From Kamptonema sp. UHCC 0994 (GTDB taxonomy: Bacteria > Cyanobacteriota > Cyanobacteriia > Cyanobacteriales > Microcoleaceae), in NCBI RefSeq assembly GCF_029167235.1, contig NZ_JARFTR010000156.1, forward strand, positions 1 to 64,000: 64,000 bases of DNA. Reading direction: 5' to 3'. Positions within the stretch are counted from its first letter, which is position 1. Each line of letters starts with the position of its first letter. The notes below the pieces were generated by a model, which searched no databases, was not told the origin of the DNA, and was given only the letters and a program-made list of their open reading frames with translations. A program made the translations under genes and the position numbers. Below, one piece after another: positions 9,084 to 17,368 of this stretch.

Positions 9084-9356
9084 ATGCAGTTTGAGTGGAA
9101 TGAAAACAAAGCCGCAAGCAATCTATCAAAGCATGGAGTCTCATTTGAGGAAGCAAAAACTGTTTTTGACGATCCTCTCTATGTGGATTTCTATGATCCC
9201 GATCACTCTAATGACGAAGAACGATATCTTATTGTTGGGGAGTCGAACCGAGGGCGATTATTGATTGTTTCGTATACCGAAAGATGTGATTCAATTCGCC
9301 TTATTAGTTCCAGAGAAGTGACACGAACCGAGCGAGAAACCTATGAAGAGGGATAA
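9084..9356 (+). CDS. BrnT family toxin
   Basis: A 90-residue BrnT-type protein with the family opening FEWNENKAASNLSKHGVSFE, the motif ERYLIVGESNRGRLLIVSYT and a closing RLISSREVTRTERETYEEG. BrnT is a RelE-like ribonuclease whose activity is held by a partner antitoxin (family knowledge). The partner gene overlaps its 3' end by 14 bp. The ATG is at 9084. Confidence 0.85.
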   Translation: MQFEWNENKAASNLSKHGVSFEEAKTVFDDPLYVDFYDPDHSNDEERYLIVGESNRGRLLIVSYTERCDSIRLISSREVTRTERETYEEG

Positions 9357-9636
9357 GTCAGAAATGGAAGATGATTTGCAGACAGAGTATAACTTGAAGA
9401 GCCTACAAGTCAGAAGGTTAGGCTCTGGAAGAAAAAGCTTTGGCAAAACAACTGTGCGCTTAGAACCTGATGTCGCGGAGATGTTTCCTAGTGCTGATGC
9501 GGTTAATGAGGCCTTACGATTTTTGATCAGAGTTACGCAAGATAACCAAGCTTTTGCTCCCATCACGCAGGGTAATACATCGTGTGAGCGGACGGACGAA
9601 AGCCCTGACGGGGTGACAACACCACTTAAACCCTGA
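9343..9636 (+). CDS. BrnT-associated antitoxin, ribbon-helix-helix type
   Basis: A 97-residue protein whose middle (TTVRLEPDVAEMFPSADAVN followed by EALRFLIRV) looks like a ribbon-helix-helix DNA-binding unit. It overlaps the BrnT gene and is likely its antitoxin and autorepressor. It lacks the usual BrnA ending (YQTLINLYLRD), so it belongs to a different antitoxin subtype. A second ATG at 9364 is possible and has AGAGGG upstream. Confidence 0.75.
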   Translation: MKRDKSEMEDDLQTEYNLKSLQVRRLGSGRKSFGKTTVRLEPDVAEMFPSADAVNEALRFLIRVTQDNQAFAPITQGNTSCERTDESPDGVTTPLKP

Positions 9637-9693
9637 TCGCAAGAGCGTTGAGGTGGATTAAGCAAGGGAAAAAATGGCAGGGATTCTGGCGGC

Positions 9694-10362
9694 TCACTCC
9701 TGGTTAATTCCCTTCACCTGACGCTGCACAGCAACTTCAACTTGATTAGGAATATTCCCTATTTCTTCAGATAAATTTGCTAAAGCAGTATCTACTTTTT
9801 CCTGAAGCTCTATTAATTGCCGCTGCTGCAAAGTTCCCCACTGTGGTAATTGATTGATAAACTGTTGTAAGTCTAATATCACCGCAGTCAAACTTTCAAC
9901 TTGCTCTAACTCTGGCCGCTGTTTAAATTGTTTGCTAGTTATCTCTAACTCAGCTTGCACCAGCTTAATAGTTTGTTCTAAAATATTTTCTCGTTGCCGT
10001 AGATGTTTAATCGCGGAAACTATAGATTGTAAATTTTCTACTGGTTCAGTATTTTGACCATCATGTTCTATTTGTGGGTTAGAGGCAGCTAATGAAGTGA
10101 TTGTTACTTTAAATTGCTCTATCAATTGCTCTACTGAGGCTCTATGCTGGTTAATCCGATCGATGGTGGAAGCTGCTGTTGCTCTTGTTTGTCGCTCTAA
10201 TTTGTTGCGGTTAATTAGGTTTAGCAAAAGTGACAAAACTATCGGTACTGCTGCATAAATATTCTGAGCGAAAGCCACAGCCGCAATTAATCCAAAGATT
10301 GAAGCAGCTATGGATACATATTCAGTGATTTCTAGGAAATTACGAGATGGATTATGGCGCAT
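9694..10362 (-). CDS. Membrane-anchored coiled-coil protein
   Basis: A 222-residue protein of unknown function. Two hydrophobic segments near residues 13-48 are split by a short turn (AQNIYAAVP) and followed by a long coiled coil (about 52-215) rich in Q, E and L. The layout suggests a membrane hairpin with a cytoplasmic rod. It converges with the toxin-antitoxin pair. No named family recognised. Confidence 0.7.
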   Translation of the reverse strand: MRHNPSRNFLEITEYVSIAASIFGLIAAVAFAQNIYAAVPIVLSLLLNLINRNKLERQTRATAASTIDRINQHRASVEQLIEQFKVTITSLAASNPQIEHDGQNTEPVENLQSIVSAIKHLRQRENILEQTIKLVQAELEITSKQFKQRPELEQVESLTAVILDLQQFINQLPQWGTLQQRQLIELQEKVDTALANLSEEIGNIPNQVEVAVQRQVKGINQE

Positions 10363-10515
10363 TGGTAATTGATGATTGATGATTATTAATTGTTAATTGC
10401 TAATTATCAATTGTTAATTGTTAATTGCCAATTGCTAAGAGATTTGGGTTATGCTTCGCTTCACTCAACTTACATTCTAACAACCAACAACTAACAACTA
10501 ACAACTAACCATTTC
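10361..10515. repeat. Short tandem repeats (attgttaattg and aacaactaac types)
   Basis: Runs of the heptamer aattgtt/aattgct (10361-10439) and of aacaacta (about 10477-10510) fill the gap between the membrane protein start and the mgtE stop. They are of the STRR class common in filamentous cyanobacteria. Confidence 0.8.
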
Positions 10516-11913
10516 CTAGATTTGCAAAATCATCCGCGCAGTACCGAAATAAATCAGAACGCCGAGGACATCTACGGCGGTGGTAATAAAAGGGGCGGAC
10601 ATTAAGGCGGGGTCTAATCCCAAGGAACGAAATAGGAAGGGGAGGGCGGAACCGGCAACAGAGGCTAAGATTGCGATCGCTAATAAACTAATACCCACCG
10701 CCATTGCTACGGGCAAATTCCCTTGAAGAACATAGGCCCAGAGCGTTGCTACTATGCCCAATATCGAGCCTAGTAGTGCGCCTGCCATGCCTTCGCGCAA
10801 AATTATCTGGAGGGGGCCCATTGCTCTAATTTCGTCGGTGTTTAAGCCGCGAATAACGACGGTTGAGGACTGGGCTCCGACGTTACCCCCTGTACCCGTG
10901 AGTAGGGGAATAAATGCAGCGAGCACTACTACTTGCTGCAAAATGTCTTCTTGCGATCGGATAATTGTGCCCGTGACGGTATTTGTCAGCAGTAATACAA
11001 ATAGCCAAACAACTCGCTTGCGGGCAACGGTGAATAAATCTGTCTGAAAATAATTGTCGCCGCCGGATTGGAGGCCGCCTAAAGCATAAATATCTTCAGT
11101 GGTTTCTTCTTCTAAGATATCAATTACGTCGTCAACGGTGATGATGCCGACGAGACGCTGTTCGCTGTCTACCACCGGGACTGCAAGAAAGTCGTAACGC
11201 TGGATCAGTCTGGCTACTTCTTCTTGATCGGTGTCGGTTTGGACGCAAACTGTATCGCGGGTCATGATTTCGCCTACGGTTTGGTCTAGGGGTGATGTGA
11301 CTAAATCTCGTAAGGTGAGAATACCGGTCAGTCTTCTGGCGGCATCGGTGACGTAGAGGTAATAGATGGTTTCGGTGGCGGGGGCTAAGGTGCGTATGCG
11401 GTCTAGGGTTTCGGTAATGGTGAAACTTTCTTTGAGGGAGATGTATTTTGGGGTCATGATCCGCCCTGCGGTGTCGGCTTCGTAACCTAAAAGTAGGGCG
11501 GTGGCTTGGCGTTCGGCTGGGCTGAGTTGGGCCAGGAGGCGGCGGACGACTGTTGCGGGCAGTTCGTCAAATAGTCGCGCTCGGTCATCGGGCGACATTT
11601 TATCTACGATGTCGATAACTTCTTGGCGTTTGAATTCTTCGCAGAGTGCCTGCTGTACGCTGGAGTCGAGGTGTTCGTAGACTTCGATGGCTTCGTCTTT
11701 GGAGAGTAGGCGGAAGGCGATTACTTGCATGGTTTCTGGCAAGCCTTCGATCGCTTCGGCTATGTCAGGAGGCTGGACGGGTACTAGAATGGCTTTAGCT
11801 CCTTTGAGGTCGCTTTGTTCTAGTAATGCCTGTAGCTGCGATCGCACTAATTCCCGCAGTTCGTTGCGCGAATAGATCGGTATGGTAGAGGATGAGGAAT
11901 TATTCTCTGTCAC
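10516..11913 (-). CDS. mgtE: Magnesium transporter MgtE
   Basis: A 465-residue MgtE channel for Mg2+. It has the N-terminal superhelical domain (about 20-145, with MSPDDRARLFDELPATVVRR), two CBS domains (about 150-275, including IMTRDTVCVQTD and LVGIITVDDVIDIL), a plug helix and five membrane helices (about 305-465, with the pore signature LTGTGGNVGAQSS). Mg2+ bound between the N and CBS domains closes the pore (family knowledge). The start is GTG at 11913, supported by AGGAGG about seven bases upstream. No Mg2+ riboswitch was recognised in the leader. Confidence 0.95.
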   Translation of the reverse strand: MTENNSSSSTIPIYSRNELRELVRSQLQALLEQSDLKGAKAILVPVQPPDIAEAIEGLPETMQVIAFRLLSKDEAIEVYEHLDSSVQQALCEEFKRQEVIDIVDKMSPDDRARLFDELPATVVRRLLAQLSPAERQATALLLGYEADTAGRIMTPKYISLKESFTITETLDRIRTLAPATETIYYLYVTDAARRLTGILTLRDLVTSPLDQTVGEIMTRDTVCVQTDTDQEEVARLIQRYDFLAVPVVDSEQRLVGIITVDDVIDILEEETTEDIYALGGLQSGGDNYFQTDLFTVARKRVVWLFVLLLTNTVTGTIIRSQEDILQQVVVLAAFIPLLTGTGGNVGAQSSTVVIRGLNTDEIRAMGPLQIILREGMAGALLGSILGIVATLWAYVLQGNLPVAMAVGISLLAIAILASVAGSALPFLFRSLGLDPALMSAPFITTAVDVLGVLIYFGTARMILQI

Positions 11914-12119
11914 TGCCGACCCTCCTGAACCTGGTTGAAATATTTTCCTGCATCCAGTCTAAGGGGTAATGGATGGGAGATTTTAGATTTTTTTAGGATT
12001 TGCTATTTTGGATGGCTGTTAGCGGCGGGTTTGGTCTTGTAGTTGAGGGCGCGATCGCGCTATAGCTGAGATTATGCCACTGTCGCTACCAGCAACAGCG
12101 GCATCATTCTTAGTAAGTA

Positions 12120-12157
12120 TTAACGGTTAACAGTTAACGGTTAACAGTTAACTGTTA
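12120..12157. repeat. Short tandem repeat (ttaacggttaacagttaac type)
   Basis: Alternating units of ttaacgg and ttaacag lie just downstream of the solute-binding protein gene. The same heptamer family recurs at 31851-31880 and 55276-55345. Confidence 0.85.
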
Positions 12158-12158
12158 T

Positions 12159-13016
12159 TCAGATACACTTATCTTGGTCTACAACACTCAGCGGGATCAG
12201 AGGAGAATTTGGCCCAAAGGTTCGTTCTAAAAGATTTTGCGCTGACTGATTCCGAATGAAGTTATTAACTGTTTCTTTCCATTCAGAATCATTTGCTGGA
12301 ACGATCATTCCATAAGTAATACAAGTCAAAGGCTTTTCGGGAATTAGAGCATATTGATTTGAATTTAAACCCTGTCTTAATGCTTCTCCTACTAACAGGA
12401 TACCATCGCTGGCAAAAGCATCTATTTTTCCTTGTACTGCATCTTTTACGGCTGTCTGTCTTCCCGACTGTCCTTGATAAATTTTCTGGTTTGCTTGTTG
12501 ATAGCGTCCAGCTATAAATTGCTGGGTGAGAGAATCTCCCAACACGCCAATTGTTATATCTTGAAGGAAGCCAGAAGGATTGACTCTGAGCCTATTTTCT
12601 GGTTTTACCATTAAATAAGTACCGCTGTACAAAAATGGTAGAGAAAAAGCAGTCCCAGTCGGGGAATTTTTGTTGATGGTATTAGGGCCACATTCAAGAT
12701 ATATCCGTTTGCTGGTGATGCTGCGATAGCGGCCTTGAGGCGAAGATTCATCAAGGACTGTTTCCAGTTTTTCTAATCGAACGGAGCGATTTAATTGTTT
12801 TTCAAGGCTGGCTCTAAATAGTTCCATACCTTCAACGCAAATGCCTTTCCAGTTGTCGCCTTCCGTGTAGCCGAAAGGAGCAGCATCTTTCCTAATTCCT
12901 ACTTTGAGAACGCCGTTTTGCCGAACATCTTGCAATGTTGACTGTGCTAAGGTAATTGTAGGAAATAACAGGGAAAAGATGATGCTGATGCCTGCGATTG
13001 TTAGCTTTTTGCTCAT
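12159..13016 (-). CDS. Periplasmic solute-binding protein (amino-acid ABC type)
   Basis: About 285 residues of the family 3 extracellular solute-binding fold. A signal peptide (KKLTIAGISIIFSLLFPTIT, cleavage after LAQ) precedes the core LQDVRQNGVLKVGIRKDAAP, followed by FGYTEGDNWKGICVEGMELF. Such proteins bind polar amino acids for an ABC transporter. No matching permease or ATPase is adjacent, so the partner must lie elsewhere. The start chosen is ATG 13016, which gives a clean signal peptide; an in-frame start at 13052 would add 12 residues. A degraded permease partner was looked for and not seen. Confidence 0.85.
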   Translation of the reverse strand: MSKKLTIAGISIIFSLLFPTITLAQSTLQDVRQNGVLKVGIRKDAAPFGYTEGDNWKGICVEGMELFRASLEKQLNRSVRLEKLETVLDESSPQGRYRSITSKRIYLECGPNTINKNSPTGTAFSLPFLYSGTYLMVKPENRLRVNPSGFLQDITIGVLGDSLTQQFIAGRYQQANQKIYQGQSGRQTAVKDAVQGKIDAFASDGILLVGEALRQGLNSNQYALIPEKPLTCITYGMIVPANDSEWKETVNNFIRNQSAQNLLERTFGPNSPLIPLSVVDQDKCI

Positions 13017-13199
13017 TAGTTTTGTCCAAATAACTATTTTACTGTAGAGCAACGATCCCCATTTATAGTTAGTGAGTGTTGCTGTAATTGCCCCTGTATT
13101 TGTGACCGTTTGGTTAAATTGTCTGCCTGATTTTTAAGTATAAGGGAAAAAATAGCAACTGTCAAGAAGGAGGAGTGGGGAAATTGATAGTTGATGTTC

Positions 13200-14072
13200 C
13201 TACTCATCAAGTTCGCTAAGTTCCTTGTCTTCATCAAGCTCAATAACTTCAGCCAATTCTAAGTTTGTTGGTAAAGGTGCTGAGGTGCTTAGTAGAACAG
13301 GAGAATTTGATGTATCCATATCTTTTTCTTGATCGTAGGAGGCTAAGAAAGTTACTGTTTCCTCCAAATTAGAAAAATTATAAGTGTAAGTTTCCCCTCG
13401 GTTGCTTGTAATTACAAGTCTTACTGAATTTACTGTACGGGGCAGACTTTCATCAAGTGCTATTTCCAAAGATTCGCGCAAATCATTTTTAACTACTGCT
13501 ATTAATTCCTCAGCAATCACTTCCTTGTCTGTTTGTGACAACTGGGAAAAAGTTATCCAGCATTCTTGGGCTTGCTGTCTATTATTTTCTGCCCAATTGT
13601 AGGGAATATCATGGTATGCTAGAACATTACAAATCTCGTCAAATGATATATGAAACAACTCTACCTCAAAACTCTCAAGCAATCTTCTTGAGGGATAACT
13701 CCAGTTTCCCATCAATACAGCAATAGACTTGCGTATTGTTGTGTAGCGTTCGCGAAGTTTAGTATGAGCAGTACAAATCCAGCTTGCCTTGTCTCTATTA
13801 TGTTTCTTGTAGCGGATATATTTAGACTCCAGAACTACCAAAGGCTGGAAACGATTATTAATAATCACTGAATCAATATTATAACCATTTCCAGAATTAT
13901 CAGTCAGAATAAGTTTTGTTGTTCTACCTGTTCTTTGATTGACAGCTCCCGCTGTAACGTAAATACATCCTTTGTCTTCGGCTATTGGTTTCAATATTCG
14001 ATGAATTTCACCTTCTAGCATTGAGCCAATTGCTTCCCCTAATGCACTTGCATGATTTGAAACTTCTCTCAT
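13200..14072 (-). CDS. Predicted type II restriction endonuclease (PD-(D/E)XK)
   Basis: A 290-residue protein 32 bp downstream of a DNA methyltransferase gene on the same strand. The segment NIDSVIINNRF followed by QPLVVLESKYIR carries D67, E82 and K84, spaced as in the PD-(D/E)XK nuclease core. The C-terminus is acidic (ELDEDKELSELDE). I do not recognise the exact restriction family, so the recognition site is unknown. Its role follows from the motif and the pairing. Confidence 0.72.
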   Translation of the reverse strand: MREVSNHASALGEAIGSMLEGEIHRILKPIAEDKGCIYVTAGAVNQRTGRTTKLILTDNSGNGYNIDSVIINNRFQPLVVLESKYIRYKKHNRDKASWICTAHTKLRERYTTIRKSIAVLMGNWSYPSRRLLESFEVELFHISFDEICNVLAYHDIPYNWAENNRQQAQECWITFSQLSQTDKEVIAEELIAVVKNDLRESLEIALDESLPRTVNSVRLVITSNRGETYTYNFSNLEETVTFLASYDQEKDMDTSNSPVLLSTSAPLPTNLELAEVIELDEDKELSELDE

Positions 14073-14104
14073 TAGTTTATCCTCTAAATATTGCCGTAAA
14101 TAAT

Positions 14105-15517
14105 CTATTTTTTAAGAAACAATATTCCTTCTTTGAGCAGTAGATTATGACGATGAGTATTGTTTTTCCATTTTTCTCCACGATTTCGTAGATTCTGTAC
14201 ATGATAGCTGCGAAACCCTAATGTTAGTGCCAATCTTCCCAAGTATTCTTCAGTTGGAATATAAACTCCATAAGGAGCAGAATCACCTAAAACTAACGCA
14301 AAGGTCGCACCCGGCTTTAATACCTTATAAACTTGTTCAATAACTTTGATCATATCATTAAAATATCCTGCAACCATTAGGTCATAACTTTTCTTGCCTC
14401 CCTTTTGCAAACGTTCCTTTGAGAGGCTGAAAATTTTTTCTGATATCTCTCTATAAAGAAGCGGATCGAGTTCTAGAATCTCTTGACTAAGAGGTGTGTC
14501 ATGAAAATCTTTTCTGCGAACCTGAGTTGTTGCTGCCATAATCAATTTATTGCGAACAATCTTAGTAATATCTCCCCAAGAATTGGCCAATCCAAAGAAA
14601 TACATTTCTAAGCGAGTCCGATCTGCATAATCATAGTTATTCAAGTAAGGTGGAGATGTGATAGCTAGATCTACAATCTCTCTTTCTACGGGATAAGGTT
14701 GGCGAGTATCCCGAAAAAAGATGTTAGTTTCTGGTTGATTTTTAGCACAGTTAGCTTGGACAATTGTTAAATCTTTATACATTCCCCAGAGTGTTTCGCC
14801 AAATACTCTTAAAGCTGGTTGTTCATTCTTTTGGTGATATTTGCCAGGTGCAATATATGGCCAACCAGTACCAGCTTTTGATGCTGTTCGTAATGAATCA
14901 GTTAGAGCTATTTTCAAGAAATCTTTTTCTTCTTTCGTACAAACAAATGACTCTATAGAATCACGAATAAATTTGAGAACCCACAAGTTTTCATCAGAGT
15001 AACACTTACCCAAAAGTTCAGGAAAGTTTTTCAAAACATCCGAACCTGGGAAAGGTGGTGGGGACTGGAGGTAAGCAAGTAAATTGGTGATACTCTGGCG
15101 GAGTTTTTTCATGTCATATTCCCAGAAACACTTGGCTTGAGCTACCCAATATACAAAAGGATGCGCTTCAATTCCAATAGAGTTAATACCGTTTTGCTTA
15201 GCAGTCACCGCTGTAGTTCCACATCCAGCAAAAGGATCGATTACTAAGGATTTAGAGTTGAGGTTAAAGTCAGAAATAAGCTCCTCTACCAATTTATAAC
15301 TAAAGCCAGCCGGATACTTAAACCAGCGGTGAATAGGAGCGCTCATACTATCTTGAAATGTTCCAAAACGTTCACTATTAGAAAATGTTGATTCAGAAGA
15401 TACAGATTGATTAAATTCAAGTAGCAGCTCTAACTGTTTAAATTCTTCTGTGATTTCCATGTGAATATCATCCTTATCATTAGTTTGGAAAGGAGAACTG
15501 TTGGATTTTGCCAGCAC
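14105..15517 (-). CDS. Site-specific DNA methyltransferase (N4-cytosine/N6-adenine)
   Basis: A 470-residue amino-methyltransferase. The SAM-binding motif DPFAGCGTT is at 94-102 and the catalytic motif TSPPY at 287-291, so the order is motif I then IV with about 185 residues between, where the target-recognition region probably lies. A C-terminal segment (IEQVYKVLKPGATFALVLGD) completes the Rossmann fold. TSPPY points to N4-cytosine methylation but does not exclude N6-adenine. The start is GTG 15517 with AGGAG four bases upstream; ATG 15460 is an alternative. It should protect host DNA from the endonuclease behind it. Confidence 0.85.
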   Translation of the reverse strand: MLAKSNSSPFQTNDKDDIHMEITEEFKQLELLLEFNQSVSSESTFSNSERFGTFQDSMSAPIHRWFKYPAGFSYKLVEELISDFNLNSKSLVIDPFAGCGTTAVTAKQNGINSIGIEAHPFVYWVAQAKCFWEYDMKKLRQSITNLLAYLQSPPPFPGSDVLKNFPELLGKCYSDENLWVLKFIRDSIESFVCTKEEKDFLKIALTDSLRTASKAGTGWPYIAPGKYHQKNEQPALRVFGETLWGMYKDLTIVQANCAKNQPETNIFFRDTRQPYPVEREIVDLAITSPPYLNNYDYADRTRLEMYFFGLANSWGDITKIVRNKLIMAATTQVRRKDFHDTPLSQEILELDPLLYREISEKIFSLSKERLQKGGKKSYDLMVAGYFNDMIKVIEQVYKVLKPGATFALVLGDSAPYGVYIPTEEYLGRLALTLGFRSYHVQNLRNRGEKWKNNTHRHNLLLKEGILFLKK

Positions 15518-15551
15518 TCAACTCCTAAAATTATACACCTAAAAATCTTAA

Positions 15552-17288
15552 TTAAACAAGCAATTGATATTTTTCCTGAGCTAAACGATAAAGAGGTCGC
15601 CATAGCAAACGATTAGTCAACACCACTAAGAGCGACATTACAGAAGTAGCTGCTAAAAGCAGAGGAAAATTACCATTTGCCGTCGCCTGAGAAATTGTTT
15701 CCCCCAAACCGGGAGTAGTAATCACTTGTCCTTTAAACTGCACGTACTCGCTGACAATACTGGCATTCCAAGCACCTCCAACAGCGGTGACAATTCCTGT
15801 CATTAAATAGGGGAAAATTCCCGGCAAAATCAAACTCCGCCACCGCTGTACTAGCGAGAGTTTATAAACTTGTGCAGCTTCAAATAATTCTGATGGTATC
15901 GCTTGCGCTCCCGCAATTACATTAAATAGCAAATACCACATTGTCCCTAACATCATCAGCGCCACCGATCCAATCTGCAAACCGCCACCAGTCTGGATTA
16001 AACCTAGCAATAATATGGGAAATAAAGCCGTTGCGGGAACAGAAGCCGCAATCTGCACTAGCGGTTGTAAAATTTGAGCTAAGCGAGGGTTTCTACCAAT
16101 TGCTACCCCGACGGGAACTGTCCACAATAGCGATAAAAATAGCGCACAAATTACTCGCATTGCTGTTAATACAGCACCACTAATTACTTTTTGCCAGTCT
16201 GCTAAACTCAACAACCGGAGTAGTAAAATAGCTTCCCAAGTTCCCCACAACACAATGACAGCAAATCCGCTAATAAATACCCAATTTACCCATCTTGAAA
16301 TGCGGAAACTCCCTGTGGGAGTTGCAGCTAATGTTGCGGGTGCAAACATTCTGACTAAACTCCTATCAAAATTATCTTGAATTGGGGAAAATATCGATTT
16401 TAATACGCGCAGTGTTGGCGATCGCCTCAATAAATCTAACACAGTTGACTGGGGGGAATTGGCGGCTTCCATCATCTGAAACTTAAACTTTTCTACCCAA
16501 GCAATTAAAGGCTGCCAGACCAAAAAATCAATGGCGATAATGACACCAATTAGCACTGATAAGCCACAGGCAATTGCACCAAAATTTCCTTGATTTGCTG
16601 CTGTTGCCAAGTACGAACCTAATCCTGGCAATTGAAAGCTTTTCTCTCCTAAAGTAAAGGATTCAATAGCAATTAAAAAGAACCAACCGCCAGCTACAGA
16701 CATAACGCTATTCCACACCAATCCGATCGCACCTGCTGGTAATTCTAATGTCCAAAATTGCTGCCAAGCATTGAGGCGATAGACTTTAGATGCTTCCTTA
16801 AGTTCTCGCGGGATACCACATAGTGATTGATAAAAACTAAACGTCATATTCCACGTCATCCCGGTAAAAATTAGCAAAATTGATGCTATTTCTACCCCAA
16901 TTCGCTGTCCGGGAAATAATGTAATTAGTGCTAAAACAACACCGGGTAAAAAAGATAGCACCGGAATTGATTGTAAGATATCTAGGAGGGGAATTAAAAT
17001 TTTTGCTGCCATCTCTGACCGATAAGCAGAATAAGCGTAAACTAGAGTAAATAGCAGCGATAAGAAATAAGCTGTTCCCATGCGTAAAAGAGTCTGGGCC
17101 GTATATCCCGGTAATACTGCTAAGGTTGTTTCAATTTTGAAACTAGGGTTATAGTCACCACTGAATTTAGCGGCTGTTTGGATAATTGCTAGAATTAGAG
17201 AAAAAGTTGCCAGAATTAACAAGCCATCTTGCCAAGTCCAAGCTGACCTTTCTAGGGTTTTATTTGCAGGAGTTAGAGGTCTAGTCAT
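15552..17288 (-). CDS. ABC transporter permease, two fused NitT/TauT-type units
   Basis: About 578 residues made of two BPD_transp_1-type halves (roughly 70-260 and 360-570). Each has five to six membrane helices and an EAA-type loop: ELKEASKVYRLNAWQQFWTL in the first half and SELFEAAQVYKLSLVQRW in the second. The arrangement matches fused permeases of the nitrate/sulfonate/bicarbonate class (family knowledge); the substrate cannot be read from sequence. ATG 17288 is chosen because the in-frame extension to 17345 is translated from a short tandem repeat. The ATPase gene lies 80 bp upstream; no substrate-binding protein is adjacent. Confidence 0.88.
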   Translation of the reverse strand: MTRPLTPANKTLERSAWTWQDGLLILATFSLILAIIQTAAKFSGDYNPSFKIETTLAVLPGYTAQTLLRMGTAYFLSLLFTLVYAYSAYRSEMAAKILIPLLDILQSIPVLSFLPGVVLALITLFPGQRIGVEIASILLIFTGMTWNMTFSFYQSLCGIPRELKEASKVYRLNAWQQFWTLELPAGAIGLVWNSVMSVAGGWFFLIAIESFTLGEKSFQLPGLGSYLATAANQGNFGAIACGLSVLIGVIIAIDFLVWQPLIAWVEKFKFQMMEAANSPQSTVLDLLRRSPTLRVLKSIFSPIQDNFDRSLVRMFAPATLAATPTGSFRISRWVNWVFISGFAVIVLWGTWEAILLLRLLSLADWQKVISGAVLTAMRVICALFLSLLWTVPVGVAIGRNPRLAQILQPLVQIAASVPATALFPILLLGLIQTGGGLQIGSVALMMLGTMWYLLFNVIAGAQAIPSELFEAAQVYKLSLVQRWRSLILPGIFPYLMTGIVTAVGGAWNASIVSEYVQFKGQVITTPGLGETISQATANGNFPLLLAATSVMSLLVVLTNRLLWRPLYRLAQEKYQLLV

Positions 17289-17289
17289 A

Positions 17290-17362
17290 AATGAAGGAAG
17301 AAGGGAGAAGGAAGAAGGAAGAAGGAAGAATTTAGCAATTAGCAATTAGCAATTAGCAGTTA
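17290..17362. repeat. Short tandem repeats (ggaagaa and aattagc types)
   Basis: Repeats of agaaggaagaaggaagaagg and of tagcaattagcaattagca (on the listed strand) fill the gap between the ABC ATPase stop and the permease start. They create a spurious N-terminal extension of the permease reading frame. Confidence 0.85.
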
Positions 17363-17368
17363 ACATTT

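Noticed and set aside
11914-12158. Magnesium-sensing riboswitch near mgtE
   Set aside because: The mgtE leader lies upstream of 11913 on the minus strand. No conserved M-box pattern could be identified by eye there.
13034-13199. Small minus-strand frame between the solute-binding protein and the endonuclease genes
   Set aside because: It overlaps both neighbours, has no ribosome binding site and no recognisable protein pattern.
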